From assembly GCF_000002075.1 (NCBI RefSeq), contig NW_004797286.1:239627-303626 (forward strand): a DNA stretch of 64,000 bases, read 5' to 3'. The notes beneath the pieces are model-generated. The model had not been told where the DNA came from, did not search any database, and was given only the letters and a program-made list of their open reading frames with translations. Position 1 is the first letter of the stretch. Every line of letters begins with the position of its first letter. Source of the DNA: Aplysia californica (Eukaryota > Mollusca > Gastropoda > Aplysiida > Aplysiidae). A program made the position numbers and the translations under genes. Positions 10,800 to 22,000 of the stretch are shown here, one piece after another.

Positions 10800-12139
10800 G
10801 AAAAAAGCTGAAAGTGAAGTGAAGAAAATGATTTAATCATTCAAGACATTCTTGAATCCGTTTGACCCACCTGGAACTGACAAGTTAGTCCCTTTGTCAT
10901 CTGGATTACAAGCAACTGTTGATATTGAAATAGACCTTTTGTCAGTTCAACAAGATGGTATCCAACAATACAACACATTTATTCAAGAAAAGCTTGTTGA
11001 AAAGGAAATATCATTCCATGCAAGCATAAAAAAGACTAACAAAAAGACATTAACATCACTCACCAAAACAGCCTTGGTAAAAATTTCCAAAGAAAGTAAC
11101 AGTGAAATTGACAGCACAAAGAAAAATATTTGGTCAACTGCTTGAGTATTATTATTATCTCGGGAATACGATGTAGATCTTCAGAAAGTGGTGGAATATC
11201 CTCTTGAACCAGTTTCCCGGGTATCGAGAACAGCTGATGGTATGCTTATCAAGATTGACAAAGCTGTACTGATTGATATATTCTTGAAGATGCCTCTTCC
11301 TACAAGAGTCCAACGATGGTGAGAAATCACATACATGTATCATAAATGGCAATGCACTCTTTCATAGTCTCAATAAAGTTCCTGAAACTTTTGGTGAAGT
11401 AGCAAAAGAAGTTTTTACTTTTCTGCCCGCCTCAAGTATCAAAGGTCCACTTTTTAACAGGCAATCACAAAGATGACTCAATCGAGTCAATTGAAAGAAT
11501 AGAATTAGAAGAGGAAATTCTCATGAATACTCAATTGCTTGTACGTTCATGAAAACACCAAGGGTTTGGAAAGAATTTCTTAAGAATGAAGACTGAAAAA
11601 GAGCTAATAAATTTTATCCTCAACGAAAGGCAAAGAGACACATATGAACATGATATTTTACGTAATAGGGAAGTTTACTTTGCATGTGACAATTTATGCT
11701 TTTTCCTTACAAGTGTAGATGGAAAAGTAACTGAAATTTGTCCAGCAATCTGTTTTTGAAAGAGAACAACTGCTTTTGTCATGGTTAATTCATGACAAGT
11801 CTTTAGAAATAAGACAATCATTTTAAAAAATAGTAATAACTGAGGAGCAAGTCGAGGTTCAACATGAGCTTGTCAACTATGTACTTGTTGATAATCAGGT
11901 TGATTTACCTTTAATTTGGCGATTCTTTTACAAAGATGCCTGGACCTCTGTGATCCAGATGGCTAAAGTTAAACGAGATATGGGAGAAGATCTAATCTAC
12001 TGTATTTTCATGTGAAATGCAGCTGATTCCTGACAGTGTCCAGTGTGAAAGTTGTTTGCAGTGGAGTCACATCTGGTGTGTTCCAAAATTCTCTAAAAAG
12101 AAAACTTGGTTTTGTGATCATTGCAATTCTGCATATTAG
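10800..12139 (+). pseudogene. Unclassified multicopy-element ORF remnant ending in a PHD finger
   Basis: The open part at 10840-11143 reads TFLNPFDPPGTDKLVPLSSG and FIQEKLVEKEISFHASIKK. It continues, with several stops and frame changes, as EYDVDLQKVVEYPLEPVSR, TADGMLIKIDKAVLI, IINGNALFHSLNKVPETFGE and VFTFLPASS. The end, 12017-12139, is CESCLQWSHIWCVPKFSKKK then WFCDHCNSAY and a stop: a Cys4-His-Cys PHD-type finger. The NPF...SSG, YPL.P and NALF...PETFGELA words recall large uncharacterised ORFs that I remember as abundant in coral and mollusc genomes. The order of motifs is conserved, but the copy is clearly dead. Alternative: exons of a fast-evolving host gene, unlikely given the stops. 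Confidence 0.5.
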
Positions 12140-12211
12140 TCGGTAGACCTAGTGCCTTCATTCCCGGTTACCGGGTCTGTATACTTTGAGACTTTTAGTT
12201 TAGTTTTAGTA

Positions 12212-12880
12212 GAGGTTTTACAGTGCTCGCAACTGCATAAGACAGCAGTGCGTCAGAAAGAAGAGGTCCTGGCCATGCGCTACAAGGTCAAGAAGGATGT
12301 AATGCTCCTGTCAACAATTCACGATGCCAAGACTGTCAACATGGGGAAGGTCGACAAGAGGACAAGGGAGCCAGTCCATATACCCAACGTTGTCTACAAC
12401 TACAAGTACGTGAAGGGTGTGGATCAAATAGATAGGTACCTGTCTTTCTACAATTTCAACCGCAAGACTCAAGTCGCTAAACTAATATGGTGGAAGCGTG
12501 CTGCAACTCACCTGATCCATCTGGCTCGAGTGCAGGCCCATATAATTTATAAAAAGAGTACAACAGGTGCCAACCCTCTCACCCTCCAAGAGTTCACTCT
12601 GCATCTGGCGAGTGATCTTGTCCCGGATGTGGCCGAAAAGGAAACTGCACCCGCTCCTCCCACCGACATGGAACGCCTCAGACACAAGACCAACCCTCAC
12701 TTTTTGGAAAGCATTCCAGCGTCCGAAAAGAAACTGAGGCCTACGAAAAAGTGTGCTGCCTGCTGCACAAAAGGAGACAATCCCAGGTGAAAGGAAGCAT
12801 AGCACCAGTGCAAGAAATGCAAAGTTGCACTGTGTGTCGAACCGTGTCACGAAGTTGATCACACGCATCAGGATTTCAGG
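12212..12880 (+). pseudogene. piggyBac transposase C-terminal remnant
   Basis: The open frame reads LLSTIHDAKTVNMGKVDK, IPNVVYNYKYVKGVDQIDRY, FYNFNRKTQ and WWKRAATHLIHLARVQAHII. This is the end of the piggyBac catalytic domain, where the Asp of GVDQID is the third catalytic residue. After a short linker comes a Cys-rich tail, CAACCTKGDNPR, then, past two in-frame stops, HQCKKCKVALCVEPCHEV, the piggyBac C-terminal zinc-binding domain. The N-terminal half and the first two catalytic Asp regions are absent. No TTAA-bounded inverted repeats were found. Plain DNA transposon fossil, 5'-truncated. Confidence 0.8.
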
Positions 12881-13570
12881 CATGAGATGCACCGGTTACA
12901 TCAAGCCAATTAGCTTTTTCAAAAGTCTGTGGTGCCTACTTGTTTCCTGTTGTTGTAACTGTATCGTCCAGTGCTGTGTTCTAAATATTCAATTTGTTGT
13001 AGTATTTTTTGGAAGTTCTGAGTTACCGTGAAGAAGCCTTCTTTTTTCTCATTTAGAGCTTGAAATCACAGACATTTGAGGATTTTATTCCACCATCATT
13101 GTGCCTTGAATTATATTCACAACTGAGACTGATTTACTTGCTGCATCTTTTGGGGAGTTAACAAACCTTTTCATACATTGTAGTGCTGTTGTCAAAGTAA
13201 ATATGTGCATCATTAATTATGATTAATACCTGACCCTCCTGTACTTTTACTTGCAACTTTACTCATACCATTCTTCTCCATTGCACAACACATACTTCAG
13301 TTAAAACATAATGTATTGTCAGAGAATTTGGTGTTTATGACAAGAGAACATTTCATACATGAATTGGTGAAGTGTCATGGTTGTAGCTTTATCCAGAGCA
13401 GAGTTATTGAACTTTTTGTATCTTATACTATAAATCCTGGAAAATGGAGCAGCGGCTCCGGTACTGGGGTAATGGCTGGGCACTGGAGGACTGGTCACTA
13501 AGGTGTTAAGAGTATTTAAAGATTTAGCTAGAAAAAAAACTAGTTGTATCAGTTGGAGAATAACGGAACA

Positions 13571-14134
13571 GGCCGTCTCCACGTCCTTCACAACACGTTT
13601 AAGGACGAGATGAAAGCTAAGGGCTGGGAACTGGACTCCCTGCTCAAGTCTGTTTACGACCTGTTTCAGTCAAGCGTCCTCTGCACGACGGGATGATTTT
13701 TTTCAAGATAACAGGAACAACAACCTTGCCATTTCAATTCTGCGACCACAGGTGGCTTGAGAACAAAGGGACAGCTGAGCGTTTGCTGCCTGTTTTCCCA
13801 CAGACAAGGAAATATGTGAAAGCTTGCACGGATTGTCAAGCGTCAGAGCCCATGTGTATGTCGTACAAAACCATCAGTTCTTTTACAGCAGACAAGCTTC
13901 TAATTGTGAAGCTGCATTGCTTCCTGCGCATATGCAAAATTCTCCAGCCTTTCCTGGAGAAATATCAGGCAAATGATCCCCTCACCCCTTTCCTTGCTTC
14001 AGAACTATTTGAAAATAATCAAGAGGCTCTACTCCCTGATACTTATGGAGGACGCCCTGATGTCACTTACGACGGATGGTGTCCTCAACCCGATTAAGAT
14101 GAAAAGTGAGCACGGGTGAAAGTTTGCCGGCTTT
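13571..14134 (+). pseudogene. hAT-like transposon ORF remnant
   Basis: Reads TGRLHVLHNTFKDEMKAKGW, LLKSVYDLFQSS, then after a frame change near 13670 ARRDDFFKITG, FQFCDHRWLENKGTAERLL, KLHCFLRICKILQPFLEKYQ and PLTPFLASELFE. After a second frame change near 14008 it reads IIKRLYSLILMEDALMS up to a TGA. The order LH..F, LF...ARR, F.FC.HRW.EN...ER, K..FF......PFL..YQ, P..PFL matches a multicopy family in fish and invertebrates that I recall as hAT/zinc-finger related. Two frameshifts; no BED or dimerisation domain seen. Confidence 0.5.
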
Positions 14135-14885
14135 CACGGTGTGTCTAATTATTAATGTTTCTCACCAAAAAAAAGAAAAAAACACCTCTTTTACCAAATG
14201 CCATAACATGCCTAGGTTCATCCATGGACATAAGTTAGTATTTGCAGCAACAAAATACAAAATCATGTTTAAAACCACATTGTTTTACTCCCACGGTGTT
14301 GCCTGTTTGTAGTTCGCCCTTTCTCCATCAAAGAATGACAACTGTTGCAGTTTTGACATTAAAAATATGGTGAATTCCAAAAAACGGTTTTTGGCCTTTT
14401 TCTCATTTCTTACTCAATGTGACTTAGGTATGGTATTGTAATGACCACATCAATTGTTTATTCAGAAAAGTTCATTCAATTTCGTTGGAGGTTGGAGATT
14501 TTTAAAAAAAAGATATTTTGTCAAATTAAAGAGATCGAGAGATCCAGAAGAAGAAGCACGTTCAACAAAAGTGGGTAAATCATACTAGACGGATATTTGC
14601 CTAATCGTTTACCACCAGCTGTCGGGCGATGTGCCTGTCACACATTGTGGGATTTTTTTTTATTAATGTGACATCAAAACAACTAACTGGAATTGAAATA
14701 AAAAAATGTGCCGTGTGGCTCAACATGTGCTCAAATGGTTTATGAGCTCGGCGTTTTATCAACTCTTTAACTGATGGAGTTTATGCACGACTAGTCGTCA
14801 AAATTGTTGCTGTCATGGGATGCCACTACAATAGACGGTACCCATGTAAATGAAATCCACCTAACTGTCAATAAGGTGCAGTGTC

Positions 14886-15213
14886 TTGTGCTCGACACAT
14901 GACAATTACTTGGGGGGGAAAACATCAGACTACATTTCGCACATCATGTTAGCCCTCATCAATGCGGCGGCGAGGAGTGTATGTTCGGTACGTGAGCAAG
15001 ACACAGGCAAAGATGTTCTCGTTGAGGCAATGCGCAATGTGATTGGGAGTCTCTGTGTCCTGGACTATCTTCTTGCACTATCAAAAGCAACAGGAAAGAT
15101 GAGTATGTGAGGAGGAAAGAGACAAGATAACAGTGCAGAAGTGTAAAGTTCCACTCTGCATTGAACCTTGCCACGAGCACTACCACAGTTACCAGGATTC
15201 AGTGCTTCCACCA
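14886..15213 (+). pseudogene. Unrecognised frame and a second piggyBac zinc tail
   Basis: 14886-15107 is a 74-codon open frame (YLGGKTSDYISHIMLALINA) that I do not recognise. At 15130-15213 follows, with frame disruption, CKVPLCIEPCHEHYHSYQD, nearly the same Cys/His pattern as the tail of the piggyBac copy at 12800-12880. So a second, even shorter piggyBac end seems present. DNA at 14135-14885 is AT-rich with nothing recognised. Confidence 0.45.
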
Positions 15214-15240
15214 GTTGAAGTTGAAAATTAAGGAAATTTC

Positions 15241-15312
15241 TGCCAGGGGTCTGGGGGCCGCAAAGGCCCCCAGCAGGGTCCAGGGACAGAGTCCCGGTGG
15301 GGGTTAAGGAGG
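15241..15312. repeat. GC-rich hairpin repeat
   Basis: Nested short palindromes, such as GGGGGCCGCAAAGGCCCCC, GGGACAGAGTCCC and GGGGGTT...AAGCCCCC, make a self-complementary block. Similar blocks occur at 15757-15855 and 39690-39710 (GGGGGGAGACCCCCC). Such blocks are common in invertebrate genomes; the parent element is unknown. Confidence 0.5.
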
Positions 15313-15703
15313 CCAAGCCCCCGAAGAAATTGGAAATTAGTGCTTTTAGAGGGTTGAAAATAGCATTTGGGAGCCTGTTTGAGTGATTGCCTACAACCTA
15401 TAAATTTATTTTTTCACCAACATTTTGTCTTGTTTGATTTCTTCATCTACATATCTTTCCATTGCTCGCAATGCTTAAAAGCAGGTTCCCTTTCATTGCT
15501 ACTATAATTCAATTATATTGTCGTCGCACCATTGATAGAAGGTAAACCTGGGAATAATGAATAGATATGTACCTTCGCAATACAGTTGCACAGCATACCC
15601 AAATCTTTCCTCAATTTTCACGTCTGAATGTCGCATGTCACAACCTCGGAACACCACTTCGAATTATTCTTCAATTTAGTAGTCTTTGCATATTCCTTTT
15701 GGC

Positions 15704-15969
15704 GCTTTTTCGGTAGTTCCCACACTGCAATTGTTATTTGCGGGTTTCGGCCCCAAGAGTAGGGGGGGTTTCAGGGGGGCAGCCCCCCCCCCCCCCCCAC
15801 CCCTGACCTAATAAAAATAAGGTGGGGGGTTTCAGGGGGCATGCCCCCCTGATTTTACCATAATTTGATGTTTTGTAGTTGTTAGGTTTGATATCTTAGC
15901 TCACCGCGCATCAAACGTAGAGATCTAGATCTAGGGTCAAATAATGGGGATGGGAACTACCGAAAAAGC
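15704..15969. repeat. Perfect 19-bp inverted repeat around GC-rich hairpins
   Basis: GCTTTTTCGGTAGTTCCCA (15704-15722) and TGGGAACTACCGAAAAAGC (15951-15969) are exact reverse complements. Between them lie C/G hairpins at 15765-15850. It may be a small foldback element; I see no convincing target duplication. Confidence 0.5.
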
Positions 15970-16338
15970 ACCTTTCTTTCATCGCGGCCCTTCGCATTCA
16001 CGCGCTGTAGAATCTTCGCATTGATAATTTCTCTAGATCTAGATAAATTTGCAAAAAAAAGTTTCTCTCTGACAGTAATTTTCAGTCTAAGATCACAAGT
16101 CAATTTACTTGGTGAACGCACAGATTGACAGAATGACTGAATGATAGAAAATAGAAAAGAAGAAATTGGAACAAAAAGTTCGCCAGATTTTGATCCATCT
16201 GCAGGTAAAACATGTACTGCGACCAGCCCGCAATGAATGCATGGGGCTAAGCGGATTAATGGCCGATTGCAAGAAATGCGCAATCTGGCAGGTTTCTATA
16301 ATAACATGTTGCCGAGAGAATTACCGTAAACATTCATC

Positions 16339-16566
16339 TATTATCTATTTGTGGTGGCCAAATTTTGCTAGTCAAAAGGCTTTTTAATGGCTGCATCGAT
16401 GGACATGCGGTTTTCGCCAAAATATTCTGTAAAATATTCTCCAGATCATGACACCCTTCATTTTTTCAGTTTTGAGACAGTTTTGCTGCAAAAAGCTAAA
16501 CTTCTTTATTTCGTCGATCGCTTTTGTAGGCCGACGCTTTTGTCTCTGTAATTTTAGAAAATCCGC
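16339..16566 (+). repeat. Interspersed repeat, copy 1
   Basis: Starts TATTATCTATTTGTGGTGGC and runs through GCTTTTTAATGGCTGCATC and GTAGGCCGACGCTT to ATTTTAGAAAATCCG. It matches 23795-24022 in the same orientation over its whole length with scattered substitutions. No inverted ends or coding frame; class unknown. Confidence 0.75.
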
Positions 16567-17849
16567 TAGGTTTGTTTATTTTAAGGCGTACTTCCGTTCA
16601 ATACTATCGCGCATTGTCCCGCAATACTGAACACTATTTTAAGTGTGCGACCCATATAGATCATAGATCTAGCCTCATGTTTTATTTTTTTTTTTACTTG
16701 GAGCTAAATTCGACTGCGATCCTTTCATTTGATGCCCATCATCGTTTTTTCTGGACTCCTCTGTCAAATTCTTTTTCTTGCTACAGGGAACAACGTCAAT
16801 AGATCTTAGATAAGAATCTAGATCTAGACCTAGATAGCGCCTGACCTTGCCGAAAAGAAAAGGACGTTCTGCAGTTGGAACCCCTCGAGCTCGCAAAGGT
16901 CGAGGTGGTCTAGATTAACAACAAAATTATGGGAACTCTCTAGATCTAAATCTCCCAAAAGCATTCCTCTACATTGTCAATTCCTTTCAGTACGAGTGCA
17001 ACATTCGGGAACTGACGACACAGTGTACACACTGCCTTGCCATAAGATTTCCATATGAAATACAAGGTATGTACTGTAGCAATGGCAAAATTGATATGCA
17101 TCCATTTCCAAAACCACCTCCTGAACTGTAAATCCTTCTGTCTGGTGTGTCGACACTGTCCATTCACTTTCTGGAGAAAATCAGGCTGTACAACAATTGC
17201 TTTCAGCTCACATCCATGGGCTATTCCGATGCAACCCTCAATGGAATGGAATCCACAGTTTCGCGTGTAGGGTCAAGTATATCATGGAATTGGCTCTCTC
17301 CTTCCTGACTCCCAAAATGAGCATTTATTTCTGTAAGTTTATTTCATGGAAACTGATGCAGCCTCAGAGGGCAGAAACAGTCTTTTCCAAGTACTTGAGC
17401 CTGGGACCATTTCTGATCTTCAAGTCATGTTGCATTGCCACAATTCGTATGTCATAATCTGAAATGTGCATATGAATTTGCACGCTCACATTTCGAATAA
17501 AGTGTAGAAGTGTCATGCAAAGTTTCACGGGCCTAGGGTAATTTGTCAATGAGCTAGAATTTTTTTTAACGTTGTCAGAGGAAAGCGAACAAGCTGTAGA
17601 CACTGCCTCTGTGATTTTGAAGACGTCGGTGAGTTCCTTTTTCAGTGTAGCAGCCCTTTCGTGGAATATTATTTTCTTAGTGCTTTTTGTGATGGTGTTA
17701 GGCGAAATCCGTATTTTGTGATTGTGAAGCAATACACTAAAGCAATGTAGATCAAGAAAGGAGTTAATCAAGGCAGACTTAAACTAAAGCAATATAGATC
17801 TAGAAGCCAGGTATGACTGTGAAATGCTAGACAGCAAGGTACATGTAGA
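16567..17849. other. Unrecognised stretch with AGATCT-rich words
   Basis: It contains several TAGATCTAGA words (for example 16817-16831). A minus-strand open frame of 135 codons (17771-17364) matches nothing I know; another minus frame, 17167-16946, is likewise unrecognised. No splice-consistent exon chain is evident. Confidence 0.3.
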
Positions 17850-17869
17850 TGTAAAATGCCTCAGCGGCG

Positions 17870-17931
17870 TAGACCAGTAGGAGCAGTGATGCCAAGGCGT
17901 CGACCCCGAGCAAAGCCGGGTGCTCAGCTAG
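17870..17931 (+). mobile_element. Possible Helitron 3' terminus
   Basis: CGAGCAAAGCCGGGTGCTCAG folds with GAGCA pairing TGCTC, and is followed at once by CTAG (17928-17931) and then T. A 3' hairpin followed by CTRR and insertion before T is the Helitron signature. No Rep/helicase ORF and no 5' TC end were identified, so this is tentative. Confidence 0.4.
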
Positions 17932-18583
17932 TAACTTATAAGAGTACTAGACGATACGAAGGTGAGTACGGATCTTTTGCTACAGAATTTTGGCAGTCCT
18001 ACGCTGTCGCTGTTTTTTACGGAGGGAGTAGATCATGATGAAGGAACAAGAACGGAACTGGCAGAAAGTACGGATTTCCGTAAAAATACGGAAGAGTAGA
18101 AGCACTGAGGATTACGCCTGTCAACTGCGACGTTATTTTCAAGCAGAATAGAGTTTACTCAACCCTCCTGCTGCATTGTCACTTCATTCTTGGATATTTG
18201 CTCGTGTGGGTTCTTTTTACTTTCAGCATGTGTTTGTGTAGTGTTCAGAAAGTTTTAGTGTTTATAATCTGAGCTTGGTGTTTCAGACATTGGATATTAA
18301 TATATTTCTGAATTACGTTGGGGAACCTGTCAATATGGTGAGTAGACTACATATCATTCTTGTTAATAACAGAAAGATGATAAAGACTTCTGTCCACGAC
18401 ACAACATTCTGAACTTGGGTTCTTTTCATTTGTCTCAGTCCAAGATGGATATTCAATTCGGAGGTCCTGCCTCTTAAATAAAACACCTTAGTGTTCAAAG
18501 GGGCTTCAAACCTATACAATAAAAAATAGCAACAAACATGGTGAAAAAATCTCTCTGCCCCATTTACAAATACTGTACATAAT

Positions 18584-18762
18584 CTGTCCCCGTAGTTTTA
18601 TGCCCCCCGCATAATTGAGCAAAATTTGATAATTTTTTGCATAATTTCTGAATATTTTCCTTTATCATTCTTTGTTAAAATTAACAGAATTGCATAATTT
18701 CACATTTTTGGGCTCAGTTTGGATAATTTCAGAATTTTTCTAGCATAAAACGACAGGGACAG
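18584..18762. mobile_element. Short MITE, copy 2 (CTGTCCC ends, 6-bp target duplication)
   Basis: Left end CTGTCCCCGTAGTTTTATGC and right end (reverse complement) CTGTCCCTGTCGTTTTATGC are 20-bp inverted repeats with few mismatches. The flanks carry the direct repeat CATAAT (18578-18583 and 18763-18768). The body matches 7406-7582. The 6-bp duplication has a different sequence at each locus, as expected for real insertions. Confidence 0.85.
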
Positions 18763-19086
18763 CATAATTAAGCAGTCCAAAGTCAAAACTCTTAAAGGTG
18801 AGCAATTAACTTTGCTCAAAGTTCAATCATGTGCCATTTGTCCAGTGCATTTGTGTAGTCTCTGAGAGACATACCGCAGACGATGCCTCTCATGTCAAAT
18901 CCGGAGCTGTTTTATAGAAGAGTATCAAGACTCAAATACCCACAAGTCAGAAGTCTGTAGGCTTTCACAGAGCTCTTTAACAGGAATGCATCATTAAATT
19001 ATTGACCGAGCTGTCACCACAATCTCAATGCAGTCCCACGGAACCATGTCCCTGTGCATCAAGTCATTCATGCTGCTGACCCCACC

Positions 19087-22000
19087 TCAATCATCCAGTT
19101 CTTCTTCATCACTGAAATATGCATCTTTCTTGTACTTTTTCCTTTTGGAAGCAGATTCGTCCTCCTCCGCTGATATGTCACGTGCCATCATGGCTTGCTG
19201 CAGTCAAAAGAAAAGAGGCAATGTGACGGTGCAAAATATCATAACCTGATGATGAAAATGAAAGGTTTGTTTAAAACATTCCTTTACCATCCTCAAATTA
19301 CTGGAGGAAGAAAGCCACTCACAGCTATCCTTTCAGAGAAATTTAGTCCAAAAGTTTTACAGCACTCGCAACACAATATGGTCATACACGTGCCAAAGAT
19401 AAGAGGTGTTACAAGATAGTAACAACAACAACAAAGAAGAGGGAGATCAGGACGATAGATGTATGACAGGAAAGAATCAGAAAACCATACCAGAGCATCT
19501 GCAATCACTCTCATATAATGAATAAAAAAAACAACCCATTATAATATCTCCTTTAGTCAGAGAATTATTTCAACTTAAATCTCAATGGACATAAAACATG
19601 GTTCAGTCTGTAAAGAGGGTTCTGCTATTGTATACACCTCCATCTTATACAGATTGCCAATCATCATATTGTTTGAGCTGAGTTAACTTCTTACCATTTA
19701 GCTAGGAAACTCATAAACGCTAAAAATATGAGACTTTATATAGAAAATTCTTACACCACATTTATCATTGCAATAATGGCTCAGTGGCCACAACTTGTGG
19801 TAACAAAAGTATGTCAGAACATAGGTACCACCTCCAAATATATAAACTACATTTACACATAACACACAAAAACCATCAAGTAAAAACAAACTGCCTCTTT
19901 CAAAGTAAAGTTAAAGTGCTGAATTTATATATGCAGCCGAGTCCACAAAAAGAGAACTTCCTTGAACTAAATGTTGTTTGACTGCAAACAACTTTTTTCA
20001 CAAAGGTACGGAAGGAAATAGCAGAAGTTTCCCAAAATATGTTACCTCCAAATACAATGTTGAAATACATGTAGCACCTCTGAAACACAATTCACAACCT
20101 CCATCCACACTTTATTTTGCCAGTTCTATAACAACAGTACAACATATCTAGTTTTCATGTTCAAATGTGTTTACATCACCATAAGCAACCCATCCCTCTT
20201 TCATTCCTTTTCTGCCAGTACAGTACAGGATAATCAGGTTTAGTTACAATCTAGTATCCAGGCCTGCATGTGTTCAACTGAAGACAGTTAATTATTCAAC
20301 AATTCTTTTCTTCTAATGTGCACAGCGAAAGTCAACATAAGCAGAGGTAATGTTTCCTGGACATAATCTTTCCACAAAAGATTTATTTTAAACCATTGCT
20401 ATACATAATGTTGTGAGTATTTTGAAGGAATGAGCAGTAAGGCGAAAGATGTATCCTCACCTGATACTGTATTGCAGCTGCCAAGGACTCATCTATGCCA
20501 GCAGTACTTGAGCTTGGTTCTTCATTTTCAGAGCTTTCCTCACTGACATAAAGACAAGTAAGTGAATATGTATAAGAATGCATTTACAATTTTATAAAGA
20601 TATACCTGATCAATAGGAGACTTCTCAAGTTATTTATTATAAAAGGCAATCCATACACATGAGAACCAAATGGAACGGACAATGAAAATGCAAACAGCCA
20701 AACTATTAACCTCACCTGCCAAATCCAGTTTACAAAGAAAACAACAAAATGATAAAGGTTGGGAATATGATAGTCTCATAGTCTCATCAACACCCTCCTT
20801 ACCCGCTCCATACCCGCCACCGCAAAAGCCAAAACTATGTTCTCCCCATCTTATTTTGATATAGAAATAACTGCTTTATTAAATCATACTGCTAATATCA
20901 GTGAGCTGCAGTATCAGTGATATGAAAAAAAACAGTGAGAGTATCTTTAAGACAGAACAATAATGTACTGGTACAACAACACTTTCTAATATCTATTTTA
21001 GTAGAATATTACAACAATCCTAGAGAGACTGTGCCAAGTGGAGGAGAACTTCAAAAACTCCTCAGTTATCCTAAGCTCAACAATGACTCTTTGGGGATTC
21101 GAACCATAACCACCTGCATCCCTGTCCACATGACACCAACTTAGCTCAGAACACATTTGCAATTGCATACTAAAATAAAAACATTATTCTGTATCTGTTT
21201 TACTGAGAGGCTGACCAGGTAAGGCAAAGAACATCAGTGGGTGGTTGGCGGGTGCTCTAGTGTGGTTTGCCTCTTCTTTCCTATAAAAAAATCTACCGTC
21301 CTTATCTCCCCTCCTTTTTTATGTTTGTTACTCTCTAGTAACACCTCTAATCGTCTGGCGCTCATATGACCTTATGCAGTTGCAAGCACCGTAAAACTTC
21401 TACGAAAATAAAAAAATATCATCCAAACACTACTTTAAAAAATCAAACTACTGGCACTTTGTGGCGTTAGATCAAGAAAGAAACTAAACCAAATAAATTA
21501 TCTTGCCGATTCACAATAACAACAAAAAATCAGTAGTAACTAACAGTCCCACCAACCAAGAAGAGTCAAGGAGACAGCAGAAAAACAACTTAAACAGAAC
21601 AACCAACTGGGGGGGGGGGGGGGGTTGAGCATAATTTTAAATTTAGGCCTATTTGGATTTGGGTAGAGCAAGCAAAGTTATCTACTGAAATGCCCAATAT
21701 GGAAACTCAGATCAAATTGAATAACAACAAAATACAGGTGGGAAATGGTTATTCAAAAGTTGAAAAAAAAAGAGAAGTTGTTTCGGGGGTGGTATCAATC
21801 AAAATAATATTAATAACCAAAACCTTTACTATTTCCAGAACATGTCACAGCATGGTAGGAAAGCTCACATCATGAAAAAATCAGAATTAAAACTGATGGT
21901 TATACATAGCCAGCTCGTGTTAAGTTAAAACATTACACACCCTTCAATACTCCAGCTCATTCCCTCTTACCTGTTCGCGTCCTGCTCATCATCCTGATGT

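Noticed and set aside
12482-12892. Minus-strand 136-codon frame
   Set aside because: Antisense of the clearly recognisable piggyBac remnant.
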